Assembly (NCBI RefSeq): GCF_020283565.1
Contig: NC_060062.1
Span: forward strand, 19,440,127-19,504,126
Length of the DNA stretch: 64,000 bases
Reading direction: 5' to 3'
Origin: Trifolium pratense
Taxonomy: Eukaryota > Streptophyta > Magnoliopsida > Fabales > Fabaceae
Of the stretch, positions 24,901 through 37,500 are shown piece after piece. Position 1 is the first letter of the stretch; each line of letters starts with the position of its first letter. Under the pieces are notes generated by a model that ran no database searches, was not told the origin of the DNA, and worked only from the letters and a program-made list of their open reading frames with translations. The translations under genes and the position numbers were made by a program.

Positions 24901-26456
24901 TAAACGCCATTCATTTCAGTCATTGCCCTTGTCCTTTCATTTTCATCCCCAAACCTAACAAAGCCATAGCCTTTCGAACGACCAGTATTAGAATCAATGA
25001 CAACTTTTGCTCCCTTAATAGAAGAGAATCTGCTAGCAAACACTTCTTGCAGCATAGCATCAGTAACATCTATGGCTAAGTCTCCCACAAAAACGGAGAG
25101 ATCGGAAGTAGCTTCAGAAGAACGCCTTTCACCACCACCACCACCACCAGCAGCACTGAATGTAGCCCAATTCAGACGAAACGCCTGATCTGTATTTGGC
25201 ATCATAGTACCATTAAAGTTCTGCAAGACTTTCTCAGCCATTGCTCGCGAATAGAACTCGACAAATCCATATCCCTCCGACTGACCAGTTTGCTTATTAC
25301 GTATGACTTTTGCCGATACAACCTGCATATAAGGAATCAACATAAACAAACAAATCAGACGACGACAAGCAAAAAAGATTCTTCATGAATGATATAAACG
25401 GTAATGTCTGTTTGTCAATGTCAGCTATTTGTATTTAACATGTGAACATCTTAGAATACACCACAGGACAAAAAGATCAATTTTCATTAGCCCCATTTTT
25501 CAAAGTGCAATTAAGAGAGATCTAGGTTTTATTAGTGAGTATAGTGAATACACTGGTCAACAAGGTCACATTTTCAGCTCTTTAGACTCTAGGGGACCAC
25601 TTAGGATACCAAAATTAAAATTCCCTTATAGTGGCAATGTCAAGGATAGAAAAAGGGAAATCATATTAAAAAAAAATCAAAATTTATAACCCTAGTTTAT
25701 TGGTAAGTTCAAAAATCACACACAAAACTATCAAGGAACTTAAATTAAACTTCAAATCAAAGCTCAACACGTCGAATCATAGTTCATTAAAATCCTCCGG
25801 AATTAATTGAATCAATCCAGAACAACAACAAACACAAATATTCAAATCAGAAACTTTGTACCCTAGTAAGTAACATCCAGCAATAATTCAAGATCATTTA
25901 AACAAAACACAAATTCAAAAGATATACTTATAATTAAGCAAATGAAGCATCGAATTAAAACAAATCTTAACAAATTAAACTATACTTAAGAGATAACCAA
26001 GCAAACCTCGCCGGTATGAGCAAAACAGTTATGAAGAAAAGTCTCATCCATCCAATGATGAAGGTCACCAAGCCAGATCGTCCTGATCTCTTCAGGAGAA
26101 ACTTGTTTCTGCTGATACTGATGTTGCTGCTGCTGATGATGATGATTATGGTTATGGTGACTCTGATTCGGCGGCGGAGACACCTGTTGCTGATGAGGCG
26201 GCTGCTGATAATGATGAGGATGAACATACGGCATGTAATGCTGTGGATACATCATCATCTGTTGCTGCATCATAGCCATAGCAGTAGCTGGATACTGCAT
26301 AGACATCCATTGTTGTTGATACTGATGCGGTTGCGCCGCCGCCCACTGCTGCTGATGCTGCTGATGCTGCTGCTGCTGCTGAGGTGTCTGATTCTGGTTG
26401 TTGTTGTTGTTGCTGTTATTCTGATTCAGATCTCCACCGTTGGTTTGTTGTGCCAT
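21979..26456 (-). CDS. RBP45/RBP47-type oligouridylate-binding protein, three RRMs
   Basis: Six exons on the minus strand: 26456-26007, 25322-24821, 23677-23589, 23509-23379, 23054-22958 and 22113-21979, all GT-AG, giving 467 residues. The first ~120 residues are rich in Gln, His, Asn and Pro. RRM1 (about 126-203) has IWLGDL and EGYGFVEF; RRM2 (about 226-302) has VFVGDL and KGYGFVRF; RRM3 (348-420) has IFVGGL and KGCGFVQL. The tail is Gly/Tyr/His-rich (424-450). This Q-rich plus three-RRM layout is that of plant RBP45/RBP47, nuclear poly(U)/poly(A)-binding hnRNP-like proteins that enter stress granules. I cannot separate RBP45 from RBP47. The junctions VVSAKV, ADR/K and KH/W were chosen by phase and family alignment. 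Confidence 0.93.
22173..22269. mobile_element. Stowaway MITE in the last intron of the RBP45/47 gene
   Basis: The ends are CTACTCCGTCCCAAAATATA at the left and the complement of CTCCCTCCGTCCCAAAATAA at the right, with TA target sites. The 97-bp element can fold into one hairpin. It sits 60 bp from the acceptor of the last exon (22113). Confidence 0.8.
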
Positions 26457-26760
26457 AGTGAAATAGTGGAATATTCTCTCTCTGTTTTTTTATTTTTCTT
26501 TTCTCTTTGTTCAATCTCTCTCTCTCTCTATAGTAATAATAACTGAATTTGCTATTTGCACCTCTCTATTAAGACCAGGTCTGGTCTAAGTAGAGCTTAA
26601 CAGAGAGAGACTGAGAAAGAGAAAGAGACAGAGAAAGAAGGAAGAGAAGGACGGAAAATGAAGTAGGGTTGGGTTTTAAAGGGAAGAACAAAACATACAA
26701 TAATTTTTTAATTTACAAAATGACCCACTTGGCTGGGTTTGGATCTGGGTAGGGTTAAAA
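26457..26760 (-). promoter_or_regulatory. 5' UTR and promoter region of the RBP45/47 gene
   Basis: On the minus strand the leader has GA-repeat stretches (complement of TCTCTCTCTC, 26513-26530 and again at 26600-26640) before the start codon at 26456. GA/CT-rich leaders are frequent in plant housekeeping genes. At 26573-26588 AGACCAGGTCTGGTCT can form a short hairpin. No clear TATA box is seen. Confidence 0.4.
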
Positions 26761-26818
26761 GTGTAAATGTGTTTGATTTTAACGTCGTTTAATTTAGCCG
26801 TCCGTGAATACATAGATG

Positions 26819-26821
<3 letters not shown>

Positions 26822-26850
<29 letters not shown>
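26822..26850. repeat. (CT)n microsatellite
   Basis: An uninterrupted run of about 14 CT units, roughly 370 bp upstream of the RBP45/47 start codon. Confidence 0.9.
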
Positions 26851-26852
<2 letters not shown>

Positions 26853-27379
26853 TCAATCTCATCATGTTATTGTTGGCTCGTGCTGTGGGACCCAGTTGTT
26901 CCTAATCAACGCCTCTGGTTATCTACCACTTGCAACTTCTGTATCCATCCTTACAATGCTTGCATGTCCTCACCCCACACTTCAATATTATAATCTTGAG
27001 TCCGTTTCATTGTGGTAATGAGTTTTTTGGTTTTGAATTTTGAATGTTGTTTGAAATTGGTTGTGTTTGAATAAAATGGGGATAAGTAAGTTCAATGAAT
27101 TGGTTTAGTAGTAAAAAGATTGATTTTAAAAGTTTTGTTGGTGTTTTTAAAAATTTGAACCCTAAAATGTTTCTTTTTTAAATAGAGACATTATTCTCTT
27201 ACGTTAAATTATATGTAAATAAAGAAAGATAGTTAAGGATGAAGACCGTAACAGTAAGAAATTTTCATCGTTGTAAAGTCTAGTATATGATCAGAATAGT
27301 GAGGAATAATGATTGTTGTGGTGTGGGTGAGAATTTTTGGGCTGTCGATTTAATACAATGATGCTAAGGTTCAACATTT

Positions 27380-27835
27380 CATTGGAGATAGGATTGGCCA
27401 AACAGTAAAAGTAGTCAAAAATATGTGGATGCAAGAGAGGGGGAAGGTTGTTCAGCTTTGTGTGGAGGTGGATTTGACGAGAGCTTTATTAGCTATGTTC
27501 ACAATTAAGTGAAGGACGTACAATGTAGAGTATGAAGGACTTCATCTTCTTTGCATTAACTATGGTAAATATGGTCACTACAAAGGGTGTCTGAATAAAA
27601 CTACAGATGTGCAGGAGGTAAAAGGTGGTGGTTGGGAGATCGGGAGCGAAGAGATGAGAGAATAGGGTTTACTGGAAGTACGTTGATGGGACCTTGGATG
27701 GTGGTTTATAAACAACAAAGGGTGAGAAAGGTGAAGAACAAAGACCTAATGGTGGTAGAGGGGAGCGACAAGAGTGCTCTAGCGAAAATTAATTATTCAA
27801 CACATAACAAGGGATCTCGTTTTGATTCTTTGTAA
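27380..27835 (+). pseudogene. LINE ORF1-like (DUF4283 / CCHC zinc knuckle) pseudogene
   Basis: Plus-strand frames encode IGDRIGQTVKVVKN, then QERGKVVQLCVEVDL and EYEGLHLLCINYGKYGHYKG. This is the DUF4283 to zinc-knuckle pattern of plant LINE ORF1 proteins. The knuckle is damaged: its second Cys is Tyr. An in-frame TGA follows the segment ending AMFTIK. After a frame change, GPWMVV and a terminal SRF motif (27632-27835) match the region usually found downstream. No intact ORF remains and no reverse transcriptase lies next to it. The family call rests on the motif order. Confidence 0.6.
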
Positions 27836-27960
27836 AATGATATACGTGATGTGGAAATAGTTGGTAGTGCAATTGCTTATATAAAAAATGGTAGTGCAAT
27901 TAATGTGAAAGTTAATAAGCCAATGAATGATTTAAGTCGGGGAATTGAGGTACGGCGGCA

Positions 27961-28708
27961 GAAAAGCAGGGACACAATCATTACATAATTAATGAGACCA
28001 GGAAAATTGCATCAGATGGAAAGGATGAAGTGGGACTAGTCTGAGTCAGCTTGCAATCATTACAATTAATTAAGAGAGAAGTGAAAAAACTGCAAATCTG
28101 GCAGCGCGTGAGACAAGAAGCATTAAAGGCAAAGCGAGTGGTAAAATGGGTACTTCAATGCGGTTAACTCGTGAGACACTTGTGAATTTTCAGGAAAAAA
28201 TCAATTAGAGACCTTTTTTGCAGCTCATATTAATAAGATATTAATAAGGTAAATATCAATGGAGACATAAGTGAGATTTGAAACATGCTTATGAGTTAAA
28301 GAAGGATGAAGTGGGCTCATAAGGCATCACTACAGAAAAGCAGGGACACAATCATTACAGAATTAATGAGACTAGGAAAATCGCATCGGATGGAAAGGAT
28401 GAAGTGGGACTAGTCTGAGTCAGCATGCAATCATTACAGTTAATTAAGAGATGAGTGAAAAAACTGCAAGTCTAGCAACACGTGAGACAAGAAGCATTAA
28501 AGGCAAAACGAGTGGTAAAATGGATACTTCAATGCGGTTAACTTGTGAGCCACTTGTGAATTTTCGGGAAAAAAAATCAATTAGAGACTTTTTTTTGCAG
28601 CTCATATTAATAAGATATTAGTAGGGTAAATATCAATAGAGACACAAGTGAGATTTGAAACATGCTTATGAGTTAAAGAAGAATGAAGTGGACTCATAAA
28701 GCATCACT
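27961..28708. repeat. Tandem duplication, two copies of about 374 bp
   Basis: GAAAAGCAGGGACACAATCA begins copy 1 at 27961 and copy 2 at 28335. Both copies run through the same landmarks (TCGGATGGAAAGGATGAAG or close variant, GCATTAAAGGCAAA, TTCAATGCGGTTAACT) to an end near GGCATCACTA/AGCATCACTA. They differ by scattered substitutions and small indels. No function is evident. The unit follows directly after the LINE ORF1 remnant. Confidence 0.85.
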
Positions 28709-28834
28709 ATGCCCAATATGCCTAGACATCCCGGTGGAGAAAATAGCCCATTCTTGTAGCAATATTCAAATTTTCTCATATGTGTACTTAAAAAATATAT
28801 TAGAGACTAAATTGATACTAAATGAATAAATAAC

Positions 28835-29051
28835 TCGTTTGAATTGACTTATTTTTGAGCTTATGCAAAACAACTTATTCAAATAAATAAGCTTTATGTA
28901 TTATTATAAGTTTTTCAAGGTAGTTTATAAGAAAACAACTTATAAAAATATAGTTTTTATTAGTGAAAACTTATTCATTAACATAAAAATTTATTTATTT
29001 GATTAAGCTATTTTCATAACAAAAAAAATAAGGCAAATCCAAATAGGCCCA
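28835..29051. mobile_element. Tourist-like MITE, plus copy of the 61330 family
   Basis: The left part TTGACTTATTTTTGAGCTTA and the right part AAATCCAAATAGGCCC match, in opposite orientation, the element at 61330-61566. The family has GGNCTATTTGGA-type ends and the inner word ATTATTATAAGTTT. No coding sequence. Confidence 0.5.
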
Positions 29052-31045
29052 AAGTTAAGAACTAAATTAATAGTAAGTTGTTAAAGTATAAGAATTTAAA
29101 TTATAGTAAACGGTTAAATATAAAGATCAACTGAACAGTTTAATAGAGTCCAATAATTTTTTGAAATACTCATAATCTCATAAACCTATTTGAGAATGCT
29201 CTATAAAATTAAAGAGTAATTTGATGATTGTAAAAAGAAATGCATTAGATCAACAATGAATTGCTCCAAGTGTTAAGAGTCTTGGTCATGTGGTCAGGGT
29301 TTCGATTTTTGTCCCATTCATATGAAGAAAATTCGGTTGGGAGTGGAGAACTCACCTTGTGTGCCCCACAAGTTCTATCACCAACATTAGTCATCGCTAA
29401 CAACGGTAGAAACTTTGTACCCATATCATGAAAAACACATTAGCTTTTTTGACAATTAAAAAAAGCATTAGTTAAGTTCACGAAAAATACGACAAATGAC
29501 ACTAAATAGGGGTTCACAAGATTCAATTTAATATAATTTAATTTCTGTCAAAAAAATAAAATAAAATTCAATTTAATTATAGAGGTCAATGTAGTTTATT
29601 TAAATACTCTAAAATACTAGTATCCCTAGAGCATGTTTGAGCCAACCTACATTCTAATCCAAAAGCTTGCTACAAAACTTCTGCTCCACTCATATAACTC
29701 TTATTGATGATTATTACAATGTATAAATACCGCATGCTTTTATTAAAAAAATTAAAAAGTGGCTCAAATCAAAGGGTTCGATATAAACCTTTTGAATTCA
29801 ACGGTGTCTGTCTTGGTTCCAAATCTTGGAACAACTTCTATAATCCGTGTTTTTATAAAAGCAGTAGTTGTGTTTGGTTGGTGGTAGCTTTGGAACTTTG
29901 CATTTGCACACTTGCATTGCATTTGCATGGTAAGTCAAAAATGAGTATTATGCGTGTTGGATATTGGAAGCTAAGCTACCGTGTCAATTTTTGCTACTCA
30001 AGTCAACGTTGCACTTTTAGAATATTTAGAGTTTGATGTGCCTCCTAACCTCCTTTGACTAGCTTTGTATTTTGTATATAATACACCACTCAACTTGTTG
30101 TCTTGTTTACACAATTGGAGAAAATTGGTATGTGAATGTCCAAGTCTTGCTAAAAATCTCATAAAATAACAATAAATAACCAAGACATTATAAGCATAAG
30201 TGGTTAATGAACCGATAAAAAAAGTGGTTAATGAGCTATCTCTAGAACGAATTGTTTAAGAAAATCCAAGTTCGATTCATAGTAAGAACAATTCCTAGCC
30301 TGTTCAGACTTTACTTACCTCGCGACCAAAATCTGATCGGTGAGCTAGTGGTACAAAATTGGATTTGGATGCTCTGGTGTGTGTATAAACTTGAGTCAAT
30401 TGCACAGTTAGTTACAATTATTGATAAGATGTATGTATCACTCAAATAGTCAAATTTGAATCTTTTTTTATGATGATTCCTCATGAGATATTTTCCTTAA
30501 TCTTCAAGCTAATTACCTACAGTCTTTCCATTTTCAGCCTCAGAATACAACTCATTCCCAGCTGTTTACATCTTAATGTCCACAGCTGTTTGCAGCAAAA
30601 CAAGATATAAACTTAACAAAAATTATATATGCTAGACAGCTTGCTTTTGCTTATACAAGTGCTTAACATTGACAATTTATATGAAATCTGCAGATTCAAA
30701 TCTTTCTCAATCTATTTATAGATCATGTAAGGAGGGAAAACTTGATCATAATATAATTTGGCAATTGAAATTGAGGATTCTCTTGATTGTTTCAATACAA
30801 GTGTTCAACAAAAACAGTGAAGTAAAAAAGTTACAAAGAATGAATTAAATATTTAATTGAATTGGCAGAAAAACTAACAACAAAAAACTGAGTACAAAAA
30901 TGTGAGGGCGGCCCGGCAAAACTTTCAACAGGGCGGCTTTCCTGTCGACTCTAGTGGCGACTTGTGAGCAAATATTAGAAGAATGCTAACGGCGTATGAA
31001 GGGGTAAAAGAAAAGGCAAAACGTGGTATGTACATACCCATCAGT
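29052..31045. other. Intergenic region and 3' flank of the sulfotransferase gene
   Basis: It holds one SINE (29250-29437). An open stretch at 29704-30036 has no recognisable content and poor codon character. The last few hundred bases before 31046 are probably the 3' UTR of the leftward-transcribed sulfotransferase gene. Confidence 0.4.
29250..29437 (+). mobile_element. SINE, same family as 16687-16892
   Basis: It shares the ATTGCTCCAAGTGTTAAGAG start, a mutated B box (GGGTTTCGATTTT), the AATTCGGTTGGGAG body, GTGTGCCCCACAAGTT and the GTACCCATATCATG end with the full copy. CATTAG-like short repeats flank it. Confidence 0.65.
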
Positions 31046-34000
31046 TTACCTACGGTAATCTTCATGGATGAAACTCTCATATTGCGTGCCTGTTAGTGCT
31101 TTACTCACATCATTCCAATTTTCAACTTGACTCGATAAGGATCCTTTATGAATCTTTACCTGACGACTCTTTAAATCCATTTGAGGAACCTTTAAAAATT
31201 CCAGAACGTCCATTAATTTCTGAAAACAAGAGAAACAAGAGAAACAAGTGAACCATCAAGAGAATTTTATAGGCATATAAAAAAGGAATGAAGTATGCAG
31301 AGGTGGCGAGACTTACAGTGCGATTTTTTACAACGTCTTCATAGTATAGCATTATGTGCCTTGTGCTCTTGAAATATTCTAAAGCTTTCGTGGTGGTATC
31401 GTTCACTTGCTTCAAATTTGCAATCAACAATGTTGAATTGAGCGTGGGCTTGTATTTTGCGAGTATTTCTGCCTGAAAGCACAGTAAGCATCCATTAACA
31501 TGAAGTGTAAATACCTTTAGTAGGATAATACATCAAAAGTATACCCTCATCTTGGTCCTCCAAAGATCAAGGTTTTGCCAAATAAGTTTTCTAACGAATT
31601 TTTTCAAAAGATTTGCCACTCCAAAGAATTCTCACCAATGCAACTTTAGCAAAAGGCACGGAGCATCTCTAGCTTAGAGATGAAAGTTGGACATCATATC
31701 GTACCTCAGGTTAGTTACACAGTTTAAATATCTTGGGTCCATAGTACAAAACGACCGAGAAATATAGAGATGTAAACCATCGGATTCAAGCAGGGTGGTT
31801 GAAATGGAAGAGGGCATCAAGTGTTTTATGTGAAACAAAAGTACTGCTCAAGCTAAAGGGAAAATTTCATTGTATGGTAGTAAGACCGGCGATGTTGTAT
31901 GGGAAGGAGTGTTGGGCGGTAAAGAACCAACACGAGAATAAAATTAGCCAAGATGAGGATCTTGCATTGGATGTGTGGTAAGACTAGACATGATAGGATT
32001 AGAAATGACAACATTATGGTGAAAACTCGGCTTAGGTGGTTTGGACATGTAGAGAGAAGACTTGTAGATTCTATAGTAAGGAGAGTGGATCATATGGAGG
32101 GTAGTCAAACCGGTATAGGCAGAGGAAGACCTAGAAACACTATAAGAGAAACTATTAAGAAAGATTTCGAGATTAATAAGTTATAGACAGGATATGATAT
32201 ATGATAGAATATTATGGCCTTGTTTGATCCATATAGCCGACCTCACTTGGTGGGGATAAGGCTTGTTGTTGTAGTCTCTCTTAAAGATACACTATTGTCA
32301 ACATAAAGAAAAAGATACATTCTTGTCAGCAAATTCATCGATACGAATCATTATACTGGTCAGATAATACGGTTAATTTGGTTAAAGTTTTATATATCAG
32401 TGACTGATTTGTTAAAAATTTCTTTAGAGGACATACAAATGTGGTGACAATTCAATTGTCGGGAGACTAATTTGGTGACAAAATCTATAGAGGACTAATC
32501 TGATGACATCCTGATTTTTGGAGGACAGAGTTGGCAGTTTAGTCACATTTCAACTAACTCAAAGCACCTAGCATGGATATGCAAACTAACACGAGAGTAC
32601 ACATGCACGACACAAAATAGAGACAGACCTCCTTGGGTGAATGAACATGAGATTTGTGAGTGCCATTTAATATCTTAGCATTCCTATCATATTCATTTGC
32701 AAGTACAGAAATCATCCGACGCAAAAGATTCCTTCTGAAAAGAAAAATGACTGAAACACCGTGTATCCTGAAATACTCAGCAATATCTTCATGATTCTGC
32801 ATCAGTCCCTGCATTAAATTAAAAATCACAAATATTATGATATCGACCGCTCCCTTATCTCAGATATTAGTAAGCTCAAAAATAAAGAAATGAAATATGT
32901 GTAGGCAATACAAAAGCCAGATGTTGAAAAACTGAGTTCTTATTGATGGATAGCTTTTAATTTGATAGGCTTGTTCCTTTGGTTGTTTTCATTTTCCTGG
33001 ACACCACTCTCGTATATCATATATACCAAAAAGGAAAGTTCTGATTAACTACCGCAAAAAATGAAAGACAAATATGGGGGGAACCACATTAATTAGCTTT
33101 GTTTTTTTGGCGTAAATCGGGTATCCTCCGTGCGCAACTGCAGAGACTAATCCCTCGAGCCTTGTGGACCCAAATGGAAACTCTCCCTAAGAGTTTTAAC
33201 ACTGCTGCATGCCCAAGTTAGGGATCGAACCCAGGACATTGGTTAAGCTAGAAGAGACCCGCGCCATATCATCTAAGTGCTCTTGGGTCCACACATTAAT
33301 TAGCTTTGAATCTATATATATAATTCCTAAATAGTTCTCCTAACCCTAATCCACTTAGACCAATCAAATTGTTTCATTTAGCCACATCATTTCTACTTAT
33401 ATTATTATTATTATTATTATTTCATCTCTATACTTTTCATATTCTACATTTATAAACTTATGACATTTTAATATACACTCACTCAAGCTTTTTATCTCTT
33501 AAGTCACCATTCAATTTTCATCTCTTGAACTCTTCTACCAATATTTTAATATATAGGTTACAATTGTTTTAATTTGTATCCTATTCATATTTTCCTAACT
33601 AACCATTACGAATGTTAGAAACAAATATTTTCATTACTGGATGCTCAATCATGTACTTAACAAGATTACTATTTGTTTTTTCGGTTGAATGTGAGAATAG
33701 TTTTTTTTCTTCAAATCTTATATGCGCAATTTCTTTTTCCATTATCCTGCCTCTTCATCTTTTGTGCATAGGTATAAATACTTATGTTATTTTCTAAAAC
33801 CATGATTTGTTGTAGTTATTTTATTTTTTGCAAAAATTAACTTTTTGCATAACAAATAAAATTAAGAGAATTTAACATTTTTTGTTTGTTGCAAATCATA
33901 CATTCAACTTTTGTGTTGCAGATCATTTATAGGTTTAGTTAAGTGCTACTGTATATGTGTATTCATATTCTATGATGATACAGATTAAATAATATATACT

Positions 34001-34505
34001 TTATTTTTAATTGAATTATGTAATAGTTGTTTTACTTTACTTTCCTTTATTTTTTATTTGTTCATTTTTTTTATTGATATACTTATTTTTATAATTTTTG
34101 ATTTTAGGCTTTGAGTCATCATCTCTTACTCAAAATTAAGATCTGAATTGTGAGATTGATGTTGTTCACATATGTCCCTTTGGAATATTTTTAAAAGGTA
34201 TGTACCCTTTAATTTTATTTGTTTATTTGAGTTTTTCTAATTCTGTCACTATTTATATATGCCAGTTGTGTGTGACTTAGATTTTGCCACATCTCTTTTC
34301 ATCCAATCCTTTGTGTGTTTTGAAATAGATTTATATGTTGTGCGGATATATATCCTATTACTCCTATATATATGAATCTTAGATAGTTATTCTGTAAACC
34401 ATAATCCTTAAACCAATAATATTTCTTCATTCAACCACACGAGTCACTTACAATGCTACATCACTTCTCCTTAGAAAATAAATCTTTTGAATCTCAGATT
34501 CTCTA

Positions 34506-34550
<45 letters not shown>

Positions 34551-37500
34551 GATTATTATTTTGATAATATTTAATGTTTCAATTTTATGCAATTGTAAAA
34601 TAAAAACAATCGCATCACACCCGTGCATTGCACGGGTAAGGGTCTAGTATATTAGAAAAGTAAACTAACATTACCCTAAGTCCTTTTGAAATAATGGGTA
34701 GTAAATAGTAGTAATCGATTAGTAATTAAAAACAGTGATAATAGTCAAAATACTATCAGCAGAGATTAATTTAATGTAAGTAGTATTCACTGAACTGTAT
34801 TGACTATTAAGGAAATTGGGTATGTTAGGATCCTGAGTTTGGGCTTAAGTGCAATAAACGGGATGAATAAGAAAGCCAAAGAGGGTCTTCCAAGAATCAC
34901 ATCCAAGATTTGACTCACCATTCTCAATCACATCTAGGTTACACTTTTGTCGATAGAAAGTTGTTCTATAAAGGAAAATTGGTGTTGCCCAAGAATTCAT
35001 CTAGGATACCAACCCTTCTGAAAGAATATCACGCCTCAGCGGGGGTGGTCACTCTGGTTTTTTCAGAACTAATAAGAAAATCTCAGCTTTGGTATTTTGG
35101 GAGGGAATGAAAAAAGATATTCAGTTTTTTGTGGCGTCTTGTGATGTATGTCAACAAAACAAATATCAAACTTTATCTCCAGCAGGTTTATTGCAACCAT
35201 TACCTATTCCACAACAAGTACGGGCTGATATCTCCATGGATTTTATCGATGGTCTTCCAAGAAGCTATGGAAAGAATGTTATATTAGTGGTCGTTGATCG
35301 CCTTACTAAATATGTCTATTTCATTGCACTTGCACATCCATTCACAGCCAAGAGTGTGGCAGAAATGCTCCTTCAAGAGATTGTACGTTTACATGGGTTC
35401 CCGGCAACAATAGTATCCGACAGAAACAAGGTCTTTCTCAGTCTTTTTTGGACTGAAATTTTCCGGTTGGCTGGTACAAAATTGAAGAAGGCAATTTCTC
35501 CCGCTGTTCAGTTACAGCCTTTACCACCTATGCTGACCGAAGACATGGAATTGGAGGTGGAACCTCAGGATGTCAAAGCTGTCCGTACAGACCCTGCTGG
35601 TCGTGTTGAAGTTTTGATTCAATGGAAGCAACTGCCACCACCGTTTGAAGCGTCATGGGAATCCTATGATACCATTAACCAGCAGTCCCCTGATTTTCAC
35701 CTTGGGACAAGGTGAAACTTTTGGTGGGGAGTATTGTTAGTAGGCCTCCTATCAAGTTTGTATATACTAAACGTTCACCCAAAACAAAAGCCCAAGTAAT
35801 TAGGCCCATTTATGTTATTTGGTTTGCTTTAAATAGAATAAGAATGACAATTAGTTGTCATCAGATTGTGGTTATTAGTGGTTTGGTAAAGGGAGAGACT
35901 AGGCTCTACAACTCCTAGAGGTTTTATTATTGTTATTTACTTTTATTTGGCAGTTACACTTTGCTGCTTGTTGATGTAACTGTAGCAATTGAATAAAGAT
36001 AGCCACACTGTAATTGGTCCTTGCATACAGTGATTATCCTAATTGACAGATCTTAACAGATTGCTGATGCGGCAATTAGTACTTAGTAACAGTAGCATAT
36101 GCAACATGATTATAAGGGGGTGGAGAAAGGAAGGGAATATTTGTTCAGTATCTTTTCAGTTAGGACCTTCGGAATTCAACATAGAGAGTACCATCTCTTC
36201 TTTGAGGAGCATTTGTTCTTGAACTACAGGGATTTATCTTCTGTAATATTTCAATCAATAATACAATTTCTTCATCTTTCTAAATTCAGCTTCCTATCAG
36301 GGTAATACCTAAGTTTATCTTCTCAGACAAACTAGCAATAAGGAACTTCTAAGTACTGAAGAGTAACTTCACACACTAAGCACGGACACTGACACGTCAA
36401 CACCGATAATAATTTGAGAAAATGACATAATTCCAATACAAACTAGAGGCATAAGTGTCGGTGTCCGACACCGACGCGTGTCTGAGACCGGGACACGCTT
36501 AATCTGAGTAGTGTCCGTGCTTCATTACTAGAGGCATGTTTCATTCTTAATCAAATTCTATTATTATACATGTATGCAAAAGTCATCTCTCTAACTTCAT
36601 ACACTTCTTTAACTAACTTGCTAACTAATTCTCCCTATTTTAACTCCTAAACTGTCCACATTTCTAAACACAGATATCATCTGGGAAGCAGCCATGAAAA
36701 CATAGCAAATATACAAAAATATGAATAGTACTGAAAAACTCAGCCAGTCAAACTCTGCCGATCCTTCATAACAGCAACATTTCAAGAGCAATCAGAAAAA
36801 TGTTTTGATAACAATGTGAAAGATAACAAGTGAAGGTGAATGCATGCTTCATCAACAGCATAACTCATCTCAGTGTTTGCGTGTATGTGTGAAAGAAAGA
36901 ATGCACCACGTGAGAGACTAAACCCTTCTTTTCCCTTCATATAACACAGTTATGCAATAATTTTAAAACAAAGATATACCTTCACATCCCACATGCATCA
37001 GTTCAGACTTCAAAAATGTACTATCTTTCCTCTAAATCGCATATAAATCAACAGATATATTGGTCAAAAAAAAAATTGAACAGGTATTGGTCAAAAAATT
37101 ATTTGAACAGGTATCCTGTGTGGAATATTAGAGCCCTCGCCAAAGATGTGCCATGATCAAAGCCTAGGTATTTGTGTTCTGAATCCCCCTCCTTTAGATG
37201 AGTTAGGCCTTCCCTATTTAAAGAAGTTGGGTGAGGGAGTCACGTAGGTGGTTACTAGATAATGAGGAGTTGTTCAATAATGGAAAGTAACCGAATGCTG
37301 AGGGAAGTTGGTTCCCCATGATATGGGCCGAGACCGAGATAATAAGATATTTATGACAGTCCACTAAGGGATACGTGCAAATAAAGAATTGCATTTTAAA
37401 GTATCACTTTATTCTTCCTATACACGAACATGAATACCTAATAAAAGAATCTACTTTACTTTAGAAAGCTACACGAAAAACACAACACTGAGTAATCAAC

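Noticed and set aside
26016..26546. 176-residue plus-strand open frame across exon 1 of the RBP45/47 gene
   Set aside because: It is the antisense of the Gln/His-rich exon; its Leu/Met-rich low-complexity content follows from CAG/CAT repeats.
29704..30036. 110-residue plus-strand open frame
   Set aside because: No domain, splice context or family resemblance seen; AT-rich chance frame is more likely.
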